This document shows positions 16,591 to 25,050 of a stretch of 64,000 nt of DNA, piece by piece. A program made the position numbers and the translations under genes. Where the stretch lies: the NCBI RefSeq assembly GCF_000739915.1, contig NZ_BBJT01000005.1, positions 310,001 to 374,000 of the forward strand, read 5' to 3'. How positions within the stretch are numbered: the stretch's first letter is position 1; each line of letters opens with the position of its first letter. This DNA is from Paenibacillus chitinolyticus NBRC 15660 (lineage in GTDB: Bacteria > Bacillota > Bacilli > Paenibacillales > NBRC-103111). The notes under the pieces were generated by a model that had not been told where the DNA came from, did no database searches, and saw only the letters and a list, made by a program, of their open reading frames with translations.

Positions 16591-17991
16591 TTACTCCGCC
16601 TCATAGCGGGCGCGAAGCGTTTTGGCGAGACCGTCCGCCGTTTTCCAAATGTCTCCGGCTCCCATCGTGATCACGAGATCACCCGGTTTAACGCGGTCCG
16701 TCAAGTAGACTTCCGCTTCGCCGCGGGTCGGGATATAGGTGACGTTCGGATTGCTGTTCTTGCGGATCAGTTCGACGAGCTTCTCGGAGCTGATGCCTTC
16801 GATCTGCTTCTCGCCGGCGGGTGAGTAGATGTCGGTGATCAGCACCTCGTCCGCCTCTTTGAACGCATGGCTGAACTGCTCGAATAAGTAAAACGTACGC
16901 GTATAGCGCTGGGGCTGGAACACCGCGATAAGATGCTTGCCCGTCGCTTTGGCCGCAGAGATCGTCGCCTCGATTTCCGTGGGATGATGGGCGTAATCGT
17001 CGATTACGAGAATGTCGTTCACTTCGCCCAGCACCTGAAATCTTCGTTTGGCGCCGCGGAATTCGTGGATCGCCTCGGCGATCTGGTCAAAGGTAAGGCC
17101 CGCTTCCAGACACGTAATCAGCGTTGCCATCGCATTGTATACGTTGTGCCGGCCGGGAACCGACAAGCGCAGCTTGCCGAGCGTCTCGCCGCCGCGGCGA
17201 ACGCTGAAGGACACTTTCCGGTCGCCCAGCTCGATATCCGTCGCCACATAGTCGGCATCCCGGTCGATGGCGTAAGTAAGGGTCTCGCTTTTGATCTGCG
17301 GAAGCATGCCCCGCAAATATTCGTCATCGAGACAAATGATCGCCTTGCCGTCTTCTCTCACCTGGCTGAGGAACTGGGCATAGGCTTTTTTCAGATTCTC
17401 GAAATCTCCGTCATAGTTTTCCAGATGATCCGCTTCGATGTTATTCACAAGGGCAAGCGTCGGATGATACTGCAGGAAAGTGCCGTCGCTCTCGTCCGCT
17501 TCGGCTACGACGTAGTCGCCTTTGCCCGCTTTGGCATTCGAGCCGATGTTCATGATTTCGCCGCCGATGATATACGTCGGATCTGTTCCGCAGTGCTCCA
17601 TCACAAGGGCGATCATGGAAGAGGTGGTCGTTTTGCCGTGCGCTCCGGCTACCGCGATGCCTTTGCGTTCATTCATCAATCTCGCGAGCATTTGCGAGCG
17701 GTGAATGACGGGAATGTTCTGCTCTCCGGCCGCGACCATTTCCACATTGTCCTTGGACAACGCCGTGGAGTAAACCACGAGGTCCGCTCCGTTCACGTTC
17801 TGAGCTTCATGCCCGATATAGACGCGGGCGCCTTTGGCCCGAAGCTTTTCCGTCAGTTCCTGCTGGGCCAGATCGGAGCCGGATACCTGATAACCCATTT
17901 CCAGCATCACTTTGGCGATCGCACTCATACCGTAGCCGCCGATGCCGATAAAATGTACGTGTTCTGGGGTATTCAATGTCGTTCTCACCAT
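16591..17991 (-). CDS. murC: UDP-N-acetylmuramate--L-alanine ligase MurC
   Basis: MurC adds L-Ala to UDP-MurNAc, the first amino acid of the peptidoglycan stem, with ATP hydrolysis. The 466-residue protein has the N-terminal Rossmann motif HFIGIGGYGMSAIA, the ATP loop VAGAHGKTTTSSM and the ligase C-terminal motif IDDYAHHPTEIEA. Its start overlaps the folC end by seven bases, so the pair is co-transcribed and probably coupled. MurC next to FolC, a member of the same Mur ligase superfamily, is common in Paenibacillaceae. Confidence 0.96.
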   Translation of the reverse strand: MVRTTLNTPEHVHFIGIGGYGMSAIAKVMLEMGYQVSGSDLAQQELTEKLRAKGARVYIGHEAQNVNGADLVVYSTALSKDNVEMVAAGEQNIPVIHRSQMLARLMNERKGIAVAGAHGKTTTSSMIALVMEHCGTDPTYIIGGEIMNIGSNAKAGKGDYVVAEADESDGTFLQYHPTLALVNNIEADHLENYDGDFENLKKAYAQFLSQVREDGKAIICLDDEYLRGMLPQIKSETLTYAIDRDADYVATDIELGDRKVSFSVRRGGETLGKLRLSVPGRHNVYNAMATLITCLEAGLTFDQIAEAIHEFRGAKRRFQVLGEVNDILVIDDYAHHPTEIEATISAAKATGKHLIAVFQPQRYTRTFYLFEQFSHAFKEADEVLITDIYSPAGEKQIEGISSEKLVELIRKNSNPNVTYIPTRGEAEVYLTDRVKPGDLVITMGAGDIWKTADGLAKTLRARYEAE

Positions 17992-19361
17992 CCTTTTTCA
18001 GAGTCGGTCGTGTATAAGAGCCAAGAACGAACATCAGAAATCAGGTAGAGCGTGCCGGATACGACCGCCAGATCATCCTGTCCCGTTCGCTGCTTCAGTT
18101 GTTCTAGGGCTTTTTTCCAATCCGGTTCCACCACGATATCGATATCCCGGTTCACGTCCAGTTCACGGAGGGTCTCCCGGGCCCGGTCGGCCAGACGGGA
18201 TGCATTTTCTTTTTTATGAAAATCCGGTTCCGTAAGGATAAGCGTATCCACCATTGGTAGTATATGCCTGAAATAGCCGGGTTGATTCTTCGTGGACAAC
18301 ATGCCGGCCATCAAATGCAGTTTCTTGTAGGAATACGTGTCATTCAGTGCGGCGGCCAGCGTCTGCGCCCCCTCGGGATTATGGGCTCCGTCCAGCAGAA
18401 TCCGCGGATTGTCGGAAACCATTTCAAGGCGGCCGGGCCACTGCGTTTCGCTCATGGCGGCGAAAAGATCTTCGTCGTCCACGATGAGCGCGTTATACTG
18501 GCGCAAAACTTCGAGCGTCATCAGCGCCGCGGCGGCATTTTTCAATTGGTGCGCCCCGTTGAGGGAAACCGGCACGTTCTCGATCGAACGGAACGGACCC
18601 GTGAAGTTCAGCTTCTGGCCGTCCAGTTCCGTGGATACGGGCTCGAAGGTAAACTGCTTGCCCAGGAGATAAACTGTTGTGCGTTTGCTCTTCGCATCCC
18701 GGATAAACAGTTCTGCAAGCTCGGGCTGTTCAACGGTCGTAACCAGGGGCACGCCGGGCTTAATGATGCCCGCCTTCTCAAGCGCCACCTGCTCCAGTGT
18801 ATCGCCGAGAATATCCATATGATCGTGGCCAATGTTCGTGATAACGGAAATGACCGGCGATACGATGTTGGTGCAGTCAAGACGGCCGCCGAGCCCCACT
18901 TCCAGAACGACATAATCCGGGAACGTGACTGTGCCGAAATACAAGAGCGCTAGCGCCGTGCAAATTTCGAACATCGACGGGGAACCGAGCTCGGTCTCTT
19001 CCAGTTCGTCGGCGATCGGTTTCAGCCGGTTCGCCAGAAGCAGCAGATGCTCTTCTTCAATATCTTGACCGTTATACTGTATACGGTTCGTAAACTTTTC
19101 GAGATATGGGGACGTAAAGGTTCCGACATCGTATCCGCTGCGGATAAGCACCTTCGTCAGAAAGGCGCAGGTCGAGCCTTTGCCGTTCGTGCCGCCGACG
19201 TGTATAAACTTCAGTCTCCGGTGAGGATGACCGAGTTTCTCCATCAGCAGGTCCATTCGTTTGAGTCCGGGTTTGATGCCGACCGGCACGAGACCGGTGA
19301 TCCAGTTCACTGCTTCGGTATAAGTCTTGAACGGGGAAGCCTCTTCTGTGTATTGTTCCAT
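17985..19361 (-). CDS. folC: Folylpolyglutamate synthase / dihydrofolate synthase
   Basis: FolC joins dihydropteroate to glutamate and extends folate polyglutamate tails. The 458-residue protein has the P-loop VGGTNGKGSTCAF, the TFTSPYLEKFTNRI stretch and the family motif LDGAHNPEGA. The ATG at 19361 lies nine bases after AAAGGG; the codon three residues upstream is too close to that site. It lies 79 bp downstream of valS and overlaps murC. Confidence 0.95.
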   Translation of the reverse strand: MEQYTEEASPFKTYTEAVNWITGLVPVGIKPGLKRMDLLMEKLGHPHRRLKFIHVGGTNGKGSTCAFLTKVLIRSGYDVGTFTSPYLEKFTNRIQYNGQDIEEEHLLLLANRLKPIADELEETELGSPSMFEICTALALLYFGTVTFPDYVVLEVGLGGRLDCTNIVSPVISVITNIGHDHMDILGDTLEQVALEKAGIIKPGVPLVTTVEQPELAELFIRDAKSKRTTVYLLGKQFTFEPVSTELDGQKLNFTGPFRSIENVPVSLNGAHQLKNAAAALMTLEVLRQYNALIVDDEDLFAAMSETQWPGRLEMVSDNPRILLDGAHNPEGAQTLAAALNDTYSYKKLHLMAGMLSTKNQPGYFRHILPMVDTLILTEPDFHKKENASRLADRARETLRELDVNRDIDIVVEPDWKKALEQLKQRTGQDDLAVVSGTLYLISDVRSWLLYTTDSEKGW

Positions 19362-19387
19362 GACTATCATCCCTTTAATTGATGTGA

Positions 19388-19428
19388 ATCGCGGTGCTCC
19401 ACGTCAAAACGGACGGGGTGCACCGCGA
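19388..19428 (-). other. Stable inverted repeat between valS and folC
   Basis: Perfect 10-bp arms ATCGCGGTGC/GCACCGCGAT enclose a loop of about 20 nt in the valS-folC gap. There is no T tract, so it is not an obvious terminator; an mRNA processing or stability element is possible. Confidence 0.45.
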
Positions 19429-19440
19429 TATAATGCAGGC

Positions 19441-22107
19441 TTAGGCTTTCAGTTCGGCCAGACGGGCAACGACTTTGTCGCGCTTATCCGCGTAGTCGGC
19501 CATTTTCGCTTTTTCTTCTTCTATAACCTTGGCAGGAGCTTTGGCGATAAAGCCTTCGTTGGAAAGCTTCTTCTCGATCCGGGTCACTTCCCCGATGAGC
19601 GTCTGCATTTCTTTCTCCAGACGGGCGACTTCCTGAGCGATATCGATAAGTCCCGCGAGCGGCAGGAACAGCTCCGCTCCCGTCACGACAGCCGTCATCG
19701 CCTTATCCGGCGACGCGAGTTCCGCGGAAATGCTCAGCTCCGAGGTGCTGCAGAAACGGCGGAGGTACTCTTCGTTGCGAGAAAGAATCGTCTCTACGTC
19801 CTGGCCGGAAGGCTTGACGAGCAGCTCGATCTTCTTGCTCATCGGAACGTTCACTTCCGCACGGATGTTGCGCACGGCGCGGATAATGTCCATAAGCAGC
19901 TCCATTTCGCGTACCGCTTCCGGCGCTTCGAACTGCGCATCGTACACCGGCCAGGCGGCCAATGTGATCGTATCGCCTTCGTGAGGCAGATGCTGCCAGA
20001 TTTCTTCCGAAATAAACGGCATAAACGGGTGAATCAGGCGCTGCGTCCGGTCAAGCACATAGGCCAGAACGGATTTCGTCGTTTTCTTGGCCGATTCATC
20101 CTCCCCGTACAGGGAGAGCTTACTGAATTCGATATACCAGTCGCATAGATCGTCCCAAATGAAGTTATACAGCAGACGGCCGGTTTCGCTGAATTCGTAT
20201 TGATCGATCAGACGCGTTACATCGCGTGCCGTTTCGTTCAGACGGTGCAGAATCCAGCGGTCGGCCGTTCCGAGCTTGCCGCTCAGATCGATGTCCGCGG
20301 CCGTGAATCCTTCGAGGTTCATCAGCGCGAAACGCGAAGCGTTCCAGATCTTGTTCGCGAAGTTGCGCGTCTGCTCCACACGCTCGATGCGGAAGCGCAA
20401 ATCCTGTCCCGGCGTGCTCGAAGTCGAAAGCATATACCGCATCGCATCCGCGCCGTATTTCTCGATAATTTCCAGAGGATCGACGCCGTTGCCCAGCGAT
20501 TTGGACATTTTTCGGCCTTCCGCGTCGCGGATGAGGCCGTGCAGCAGCACGTCCTTGAACGGAACCTGATCCGTAAATTCCAAGCCGCTGAAAATCATCC
20601 GCGCGACCCAGAAATAAATAATGTCATAACCGGTGACGAGTACGTTCGTCGGATAGTAGCGCTGCAGATCTTCCGTCTGCTCCGGCCAGCCGAGTGTGGA
20701 GAACGGCCAGAGCGCGGAGGAGAACCACGTATCCAGCACGTCGTCATCCTGGCGGATATTTTCACTTCCGCAGTGCTCGCAGGCATGAGCGTCCTGCTGA
20801 GCGACGGTCACCTCGCCGCAGTCCGCGCAGTACCAGGCCGGAATGCGGTGTCCCCACCAGAGCTGGCGGGAAATGCACCAGTCGCGTACATTTTCGATCC
20901 ACTGCAGGTAGATTTTCTCGAAACGGTCCGGAACGAAGTTGACGCCGGTGCCGTTCTTCTGCGCTTCAATGGCGCGTTCGGCAAGCGGCTGCATTTTCAC
21001 GAACCACTGTGTGGACAAGTAAGGCTCTACAACGGCGCCGCTGCGCTCGCTGTGTCCGACCTGGTGGACGTGTTCCTCGATTTTGACGAGGACGCCCTGC
21101 TCCTGCAGGTCGGCGACGATTTTCTTGCGGCAGTCCGCACGGTCCAGTCCCTGGTAAGGGCCGGCGTTAACGTTCATCGTGCCGGATTCGTCCATCACGA
21201 GAATTTGCGGCAGGTCGTGGCGCTTGCCCACTTCGAAGTCGTTCGGATCGTGTGCCGGCGTGATTTTAACCGCTCCGCTGCCGAAATCTTTCTCGACGTA
21301 CTCGTCGGCGATAACCGGAATCTCACGGCCGACCACCGGCAGCACGAGCATTTTTCCGATCATGTGCTTGTAACGCTCGTCTTCCGGATGAACGGCAACG
21401 GCCGTATCGCCGAGCATCGTTTCCGGACGGGTAGTCGCTACCGTAATGGAGCCGCTGCCGTCTTTGAGCGGATACACGAGGTGGTACAGGCTGCCCTGGA
21501 TTTCTTTATATTCAACCTCGATGTCGGACAAAGCGGTACGCGCTTTCGGGTCCCAGTTGATAATATATTTGCCGCGGTAAATCAGGCCCTTGTTGTACAG
21601 GCTTACGAAAACTTCGCGTACGGCTTTGGACAAACCTTCGTCGAGCGTAAACCGTTCACGGGAATAATCGAGGGAAAAGCCCATTTTCGCCCACTGCTCG
21701 CGGATGGTTTCGGCGTACAGGTCTTTCCATTCCCACACTTTCTCCAGGAACTTCTCCCGTCCGAGATCGTAGCGGGAAAGCCCTTCTTCACGCAGCTTTT
21801 GCTCCACCTTGGTTTGTGTGGCGATACCCGCGTGGTCGGAGCCCGGAAGCCAGAGCGCATCATAGCCCTGCATCCGCTTCGTGCGCACCAGAATATCCTG
21901 CAGCGTAAAATCGAGCGCGTGGCCCAGGTGCAGCATCCCCGTTACGTTCGGCGGCGGGATTACAATCGTATAGGTTTCCGCGTCCGGACGCTGTCCTGCA
22001 CGGAAAAATCCGTTAGAAATCCAGTAATCGTACCATTTTTTCTCGCTTTGCGAGGGATCGTAGGTTGTCGGCATGGATACCGAGTTTTTATCACTTGTTT
22101 CTGCCAT
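19441..22107 (-). CDS. valS: Valyl-tRNA synthetase
   Basis: This class I synthetase charges tRNA-Val and edits threonine. The 888-residue protein has the HIGH-type motif [11 protein letters not shown], the editing domain ([15 protein letters not shown]), the KMSKS loop [13 protein letters not shown] and a C-terminal coiled-coil arm ([21 protein letters not shown]). GGAGG precedes the ATG at 22107. It is controlled by a valine T-box and heads the valS-folC-murC unit. Confidence 0.97.
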   Translation of the reverse strand: MAETSDKNSVSMPTTYDPSQSEKKWYDYWISNGFFRAGQRPDAETYTIVIPPPNVTGMLHLGHALDFTLQDILVRTKRMQGYDALWLPGSDHAGIATQTKVEQKLREEGLSRYDLGREKFLEKVWEWKDLYAETIREQWAKMGFSLDYSRERFTLDEGLSKAVREVFVSLYNKGLIYRGKYIINWDPKARTALSDIEVEYKEIQGSLYHLVYPLKDGSGSITVATTRPETMLGDTAVAVHPEDERYKHMIGKMLVLPVVGREIPVIADEYVEKDFGSGAVKITPAHDPNDFEVGKRHDLPQILVMDESGTMNVNAGPYQGLDRADCRKKIVADLQEQGVLVKIEEHVHQVGHSERSGAVVEPYLSTQWFVKMQPLAERAIEAQKNGTGVNFVPDRFEKIYLQWIENVRDWCISRQLWWGHRIPAWYCADCGEVTVAQQDAHACEHCGSENIRQDDDVLDTWFSSALWPFSTLGWPEQTEDLQRYYPTNVLVTGYDIIYFWVARMIFSGLEFTDQVPFKDVLLHGLIRDAEGRKMSKSLGNGVDPLEIIEKYGADAMRYMLSTSSTPGQDLRFRIERVEQTRNFANKIWNASRFALMNLEGFTAADIDLSGKLGTADRWILHRLNETARDVTRLIDQYEFSETGRLLYNFIWDDLCDWYIEFSKLSLYGEDESAKKTTKSVLAYVLDRTQRLIHPFMPFISEEIWQHLPHEGDTITLAAWPVYDAQFEAPEAVREMELLMDIIRAVRNIRAEVNVPMSKKIELLVKPSGQDVETILSRNEEYLRRFCSTSELSISAELASPDKAMTAVVTGAELFLPLAGLIDIAQEVARLEKEMQTLIGEVTRIEKKLSNEGFIAKAPAKVIEEEKAKMADYADKRDKVVARLAELKA

Positions 22108-22150
22108 AGTCCATTTCCTCCATTCAAGTACCTTGCGCAGCTGCTCCAGC

Positions 22151-22440
22151 TAACAAAAAAATCCCTTCGCCGCAAAGGACGAAAGGATGTGCTTCCGTGG
22201 TACCACCTTCATTTCACGCCTGCTCCCGAAACGAGCGGAACGTGACACTTGAGACGCATATAACGGTGCGGGCCGGTTCACGCTAAACTTCGCCGCCTTA
22301 AAGCGGACGAATGCTCACGCAAACAACTCCGGGGCGACTTCGAACGGCCGTTTATCTCCCTGTGGAACCTTCCAGCGCTGCAATTCCACTCTCTGAAGGG
22401 CTCGCCGTCTACTACTCCCCATCCACGTCGATTCAACGTA
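22151..22440 (-). promoter_or_regulatory. Valine T-box riboswitch controlling valS
   Basis: T-boxes sense uncharged tRNA and let transcription continue. The leader shows the AGAGAG/GGAATTG start of stem I. A specifier region CGAAGTCGCC gives a GUC valine codon (22336-22338). The T-box core GAAGGTGGTACCACGG lies near 22195-22210. A terminator follows (stem 22161-22168 with 22181-22188, then seven Us). Specifier and downstream gene agree. Confidence 0.93.
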
Positions 22441-22480
22441 ATAAAAAATGTTTGTAAAGCAAACCGTTAAATTACACTTT

Positions 22481-22510
22481 ATAATAAACCAAACGGACCA
22501 AAAACGTCAA
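22481..22510 (-). promoter_or_regulatory. Sigma-A promoter for the valS T-box transcript
   Basis: The minus strand has TTGACG (22505-22510), an 18-bp spacer and TATTAT (22481-22486), each matching consensus at 5/6 positions. It lies about 40 bp before the first recognisable T-box sequence. Confidence 0.7.
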
Positions 22511-22605
22511 TCTTTTCAATCCGAAAAGGACTATTACCCATCATAACCAAGGAGGCGCCCGCATAAACTGATAGCGGAAATTTTTATGACCGGAGGGGGA
22601 TACTC

Positions 22606-22770
22606 ATGCAAAAATGGTGGTGGAAAACCCGGTTCACCGTTCGGGGCGTGCTTTTCCCGCTCATCTGCATTCAGTTTGTCCGCACGCTGATTTTTCCCAA
22701 CGGCCTCGATGTCTTTCTCTTGTTCGTTCTGTTTCTGGCCTATCTCGGTTTTCTTCTGGACGTGTATTAA
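22606..22770 (+). CDS. Unrecognised 54-residue membrane protein
   Basis: The short frame starts MQKWWWKTRFTVRG, contains two hydrophobic stretches (about 14-27 and 33-52) and ends LLDVY. A GGAGGGGG ribosome binding site sits just upstream of the ATG. It is the only plus-strand gene between the valS leader and the exopolysaccharide operon end. Its start signal and clean two-helix layout suggest a real small envelope protein; no function can be assigned. Confidence 0.6.
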   Translation: MQKWWWKTRFTVRGVLFPLICIQFVRTLIFPNGLDVFLLFVLFLAYLGFLLDVY

Positions 22771-22799
22771 TAATAGTAGGTTTACGAAAAACGGCACGG

Positions 22800-22829
22800 A
22801 AAAACCGGCAACGCTTGTCGCGTCACCGG
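22800..22829 (-). terminator. Terminator at the end of the exopolysaccharide operon
   Basis: CCGGTGACGC and GCGTTGCCGG arms (22805-22814 with 22820-22829) form a 10-bp stem with two G-U pairs and a five-base loop. Five T residues follow on the minus strand, and the stem starts 10 bp after the repeat-protein stop. Confidence 0.8.
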
Positions 22830-22839
22830 CCGTTCCCGC

Positions 22840-23772
22840 TTACTTCACAATGTTATCCAGCAGCATGCGGCCCGTCTCCATCTGAATATCGTACTCACGC
22901 TGGTATTCTTGGATAATGTCCGTGCTGAAGCCTTCATTCTGAAGCGTATTCTGGGCACTGCCCACAATATCCTTGAAATCGGACACGCACTGGGCGAAGC
23001 GCTCGGAAGCTTCCTTATAAATAGTGGACTTCTGGTGCGTTGTCGTCGCCTGCGCAAACTGCATCGCGTAAGAAACAAGGTCACGCTGGCACGCCGCTTT
23101 CAGCGCATTCAGCTTCCGGATCGTTTCTTTATTGATGGAATCATACCGGTCGTCACGGTCTTTGCCGCCGTTGCCGTTGTTACCCTGGCCGTTGCCGTTG
23201 TTACCCTGGCCATTGCCGTTGTTGCCTTGGCCATTGCCGTTGTTGCCTTGGCCGTTGCCGTTGTTGCCTTGGCCGTTGCCGTTGTTGCCTTGGCCGTTGC
23301 CGTTGTTGCCTTGGCCATTGCCGTTGTTGCCTTGGCCATTGCCGTTGTTGCCTTGGCCGTTGCCGTTGTTGCCTTGGCCGTTGCCGTTGTTGCCTTGGCC
23401 GTTGCCGTTGTTGCCTTGGCCGTTGTTTCCGTTATTTCCTTTATCTTGGCCGTTACCGTTCCCCTTACCGCCGCCGTTGTTCTGGCCTTTCCCGTTACCG
23501 GAATCCGGAGTCGGTGTTGGGACCGGTGTCGGGACCGGCGTCGGGTCTGGTTTAGGTTCAGGCTTAGGGACAGGAAACTTCTGATTGCCGCCCGTAAGAA
23601 TCGGGAGCAGATATTCATTCAGGAAACCCCACACATTGTTGGCAAGCTGATCAAAACTCGCGCGGGCGTTCTGATTCATCGCCGCCTGCGCATTCGCCTG
23701 ACCCGGCTGGAAAGCCGGGGACAGCAGAGCCAGCAGCAGTGCGGCCACGAGCGCTTTATTTAACTTTTTCAC
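22840..23772 (-). CDS. Secreted Asn/Gly/Gln-repeat protein
   Basis: The 310-residue protein has a clear signal peptide (basic start, hydrophobic core LVAALLLALLSP, cleavage near ANAQA). A short helical region follows, then a Pro/Thr linker (PVPTPVPTPTPD), then about a dozen GNNGNGQ heptads. The C-terminal helical domain of about 100 residues has two cysteines (ACQRD and AQCVSD). I do not recognise the family. The low-complexity centre would be flexible and hydrophilic outside the cell. It is the last gene before a terminator, downstream of ugd and the VanZ-like gene, so a link to the matrix or wall polymer is plausible but inferred. Confidence 0.85.
   Translation of the reverse strand: MKKLNKALVAALLLALLSPAFQPGQANAQAAMNQNARASFDQLANNVWGFLNEYLLPILTGGNQKFPVPKPEPKPDPTPVPTPVPTPTPDSGNGKGQNNGGGKGNGNGQDKGNNGNNGQGNNGNGQGNNGNGQGNNGNGQGNNGNGQGNNGNGQGNNGNGQGNNGNGQGNNGNGQGNNGNGQGNNGNGQGNNGNGQGNNGNGGKDRDDRYDSINKETIRKLNALKAACQRDLVSYAMQFAQATTTHQKSTIYKEASERFAQCVSDFKDIVGSAQNTLQNEGFSTDIIQEYQREYDIQMETGRMLLDNIVK
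23170..23421 (-). repeat. About twelve tandem 21-bp repeats inside the secreted protein gene
   Basis: The period is exactly 21 bp, each unit encoding GNNGNGQ. Units are nearly identical, differing mainly at CCCTGG versus CCTTGG and GTTGCC versus ATTGCC third positions. Such arrays change copy number by slippage without shifting frame. Confidence 0.92.
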
Positions 23773-23815
23773 AATTTCACTCTCCTCTTGGCGGGCGTTC
23801 TGACAAAACCGCAGC

Positions 23816-24508
23816 TCACTCGTTAACGGATTGCTGATACGACTTGCCTTTGCTCAGGCCATATTTGCCCGCAATGGCAATCAGTTCGTTATACTCGCTT
23901 TCGCTCAGCCTGGCCATGATGATCGCTTTCGCCTTTTTCTTTTCTTCGCGTGACACGCCGTCCTTCATCAGGAGGCTTAGCTGCTTGATATCGCTTGCCT
24001 GCAGCCGCTTCAGCAGAACGGTTGTAATCTTCATCCGCTCCGACCAGGAAATCTCCTCGCTTAGGCGCTCGGCCCGGTCCGCCGATATGGCTGCCGGGTC
24101 TTTGGAGCGGCTTTTCGCGCTTCCGCTGCCGCGTCCGTCGCCGTCCTCCGCCGATCCGGCTGCCTGATGCCCGGCCTTTCCCGGGTCCCGCCTGGCGGGC
24201 GGCGCCGAAGACGCAGGAGCTTTCCCGCTGCCCGGCGCGGCTTTTACGCCCGGGAAAGCTTCCTGCGGACGGGAGCCGTCCTGCGCATCCGCACCGGGCG
24301 AAGCCGGAGCTCCGCCACCCGGAACCGGGTGGTCTTCCGGTGCTTCCTTGCCCGCAGCGTCGGCTTCGGCGTCTGCTTGCCCGTCACTTAAGGAGGCCGC
24401 CGTCCGGATCATTTCATCCGAAATCCGGACGGCCGCAAAACTCCCGGCCATTCCCGCTAAAAGGATGCCTGTCCCCACCCAAAGGAACAAGCGGCGTCGT
24501 TTGTTCAT
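23816..24508 (-). CDS. Unrecognised membrane-anchored protein with Pro/Ala-rich linker
   Basis: The 230-residue protein has one N-terminal membrane helix (about 8-27), an extended Ala/Pro/Gly/Asp-rich region to about residue 135 and a charged helical C-terminus (SWSERMKITTVLLKRLQASD onwards). It would face outward with the helical domain beyond the linker. Its start overlaps the VanZ-like gene by four bases (ATGA), so the two are translationally coupled. Family and function are unknown. Confidence 0.75.
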   Translation of the reverse strand: MNKRRRLFLWVGTGILLAGMAGSFAAVRISDEMIRTAASLSDGQADAEADAAGKEAPEDHPVPGGGAPASPGADAQDGSRPQEAFPGVKAAPGSGKAPASSAPPARRDPGKAGHQAAGSAEDGDGRGSGSAKSRSKDPAAISADRAERLSEEISWSERMKITTVLLKRLQASDIKQLSLLMKDGVSREEKKKAKAIIMARLSESEYNELIAIAGKYGLSKGKSYQQSVNE

Positions 24509-25050
24509 CTCCCGGCCTCCCGCCTTTTAATCCGGTTGCTTGTCCGCCAAAGCCGAATTCCCCAAGGCACCGCCCACACGGCTGCCGATAATCCCGCCAA
24601 GCCTCCGGCTGTATCCAAGACAACATCCTGTATTGCGCTGGTACGCATAGCTGCGGCCGATTGAACCCATTCATCCCCCATCGCGATCACGACGACATAC
24701 AGCAGGGAAAAAAGTATCCGCTTCCTCCGCCGGCTCCCCCAGAAACAAAGAGCTTGATACGCAAGTGCGGCAAGTACGGCATAAACAACCAGATGGGACG
24801 TTTTACGAAAAATAAATTCGATGAACCGCATCGGATCGGACTGCGCCCGAATAATCGTATGATGGTAGCGCACCGTCACCTGCGGGATATAATCATGAAT
24901 CTCCTCCTTTGTGAAAAGTTTATGCAATAAAGGCTGTATGCTCTGCTCGCGAAACGATTGATGAGACCAATGGAAGACGAGCAGCGTCCACAGCAATACA
25001 GGCAGCATCCATAAAAGCTTAGAGCGAAACGGTTTTGGCCGCACTGGCAT
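24505..25050 (-). CDS. VanZ-like family membrane protein
   Basis: The 181-residue protein has four to five hydrophobic segments and the VanZ-family core GDEWVQSAAA ... SAIQDVVLDTAGG, including the conserved Asp-Glu near the third segment. VanZ relatives influence teicoplanin resistance or wall-polymer properties, but most are uncharacterised. The start at 25050 overlaps the ugd end by 32 bp and lacks an obvious ribosome binding site, so it may be reached by coupling. A shorter start at 25008 is possible. Confidence 0.78.
   Translation of the reverse strand: MPVRPKPFRSKLLWMLPVLLWTLLVFHWSHQSFREQSIQPLLHKLFTKEEIHDYIPQVTVRYHHTIIRAQSDPMRFIEFIFRKTSHLVVYAVLAALAYQALCFWGSRRRKRILFSLLYVVVIAMGDEWVQSAAAMRTSAIQDVVLDTAGGLAGLSAAVWAVPWGIRLWRTSNRIKRREAGR

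Noticed and set aside
20200-22245. Long plus-strand open frame of 681 codons
   Set aside because: It is antisense to valS, a full-length conserved gene, and runs on into the T-box leader; no motif or ribosome binding site supports it.
23170-23421. Regular repeats that could suggest a CRISPR array
   Set aside because: The units are contiguous with no spacers, keep an open frame and encode heptads in a secreted protein.
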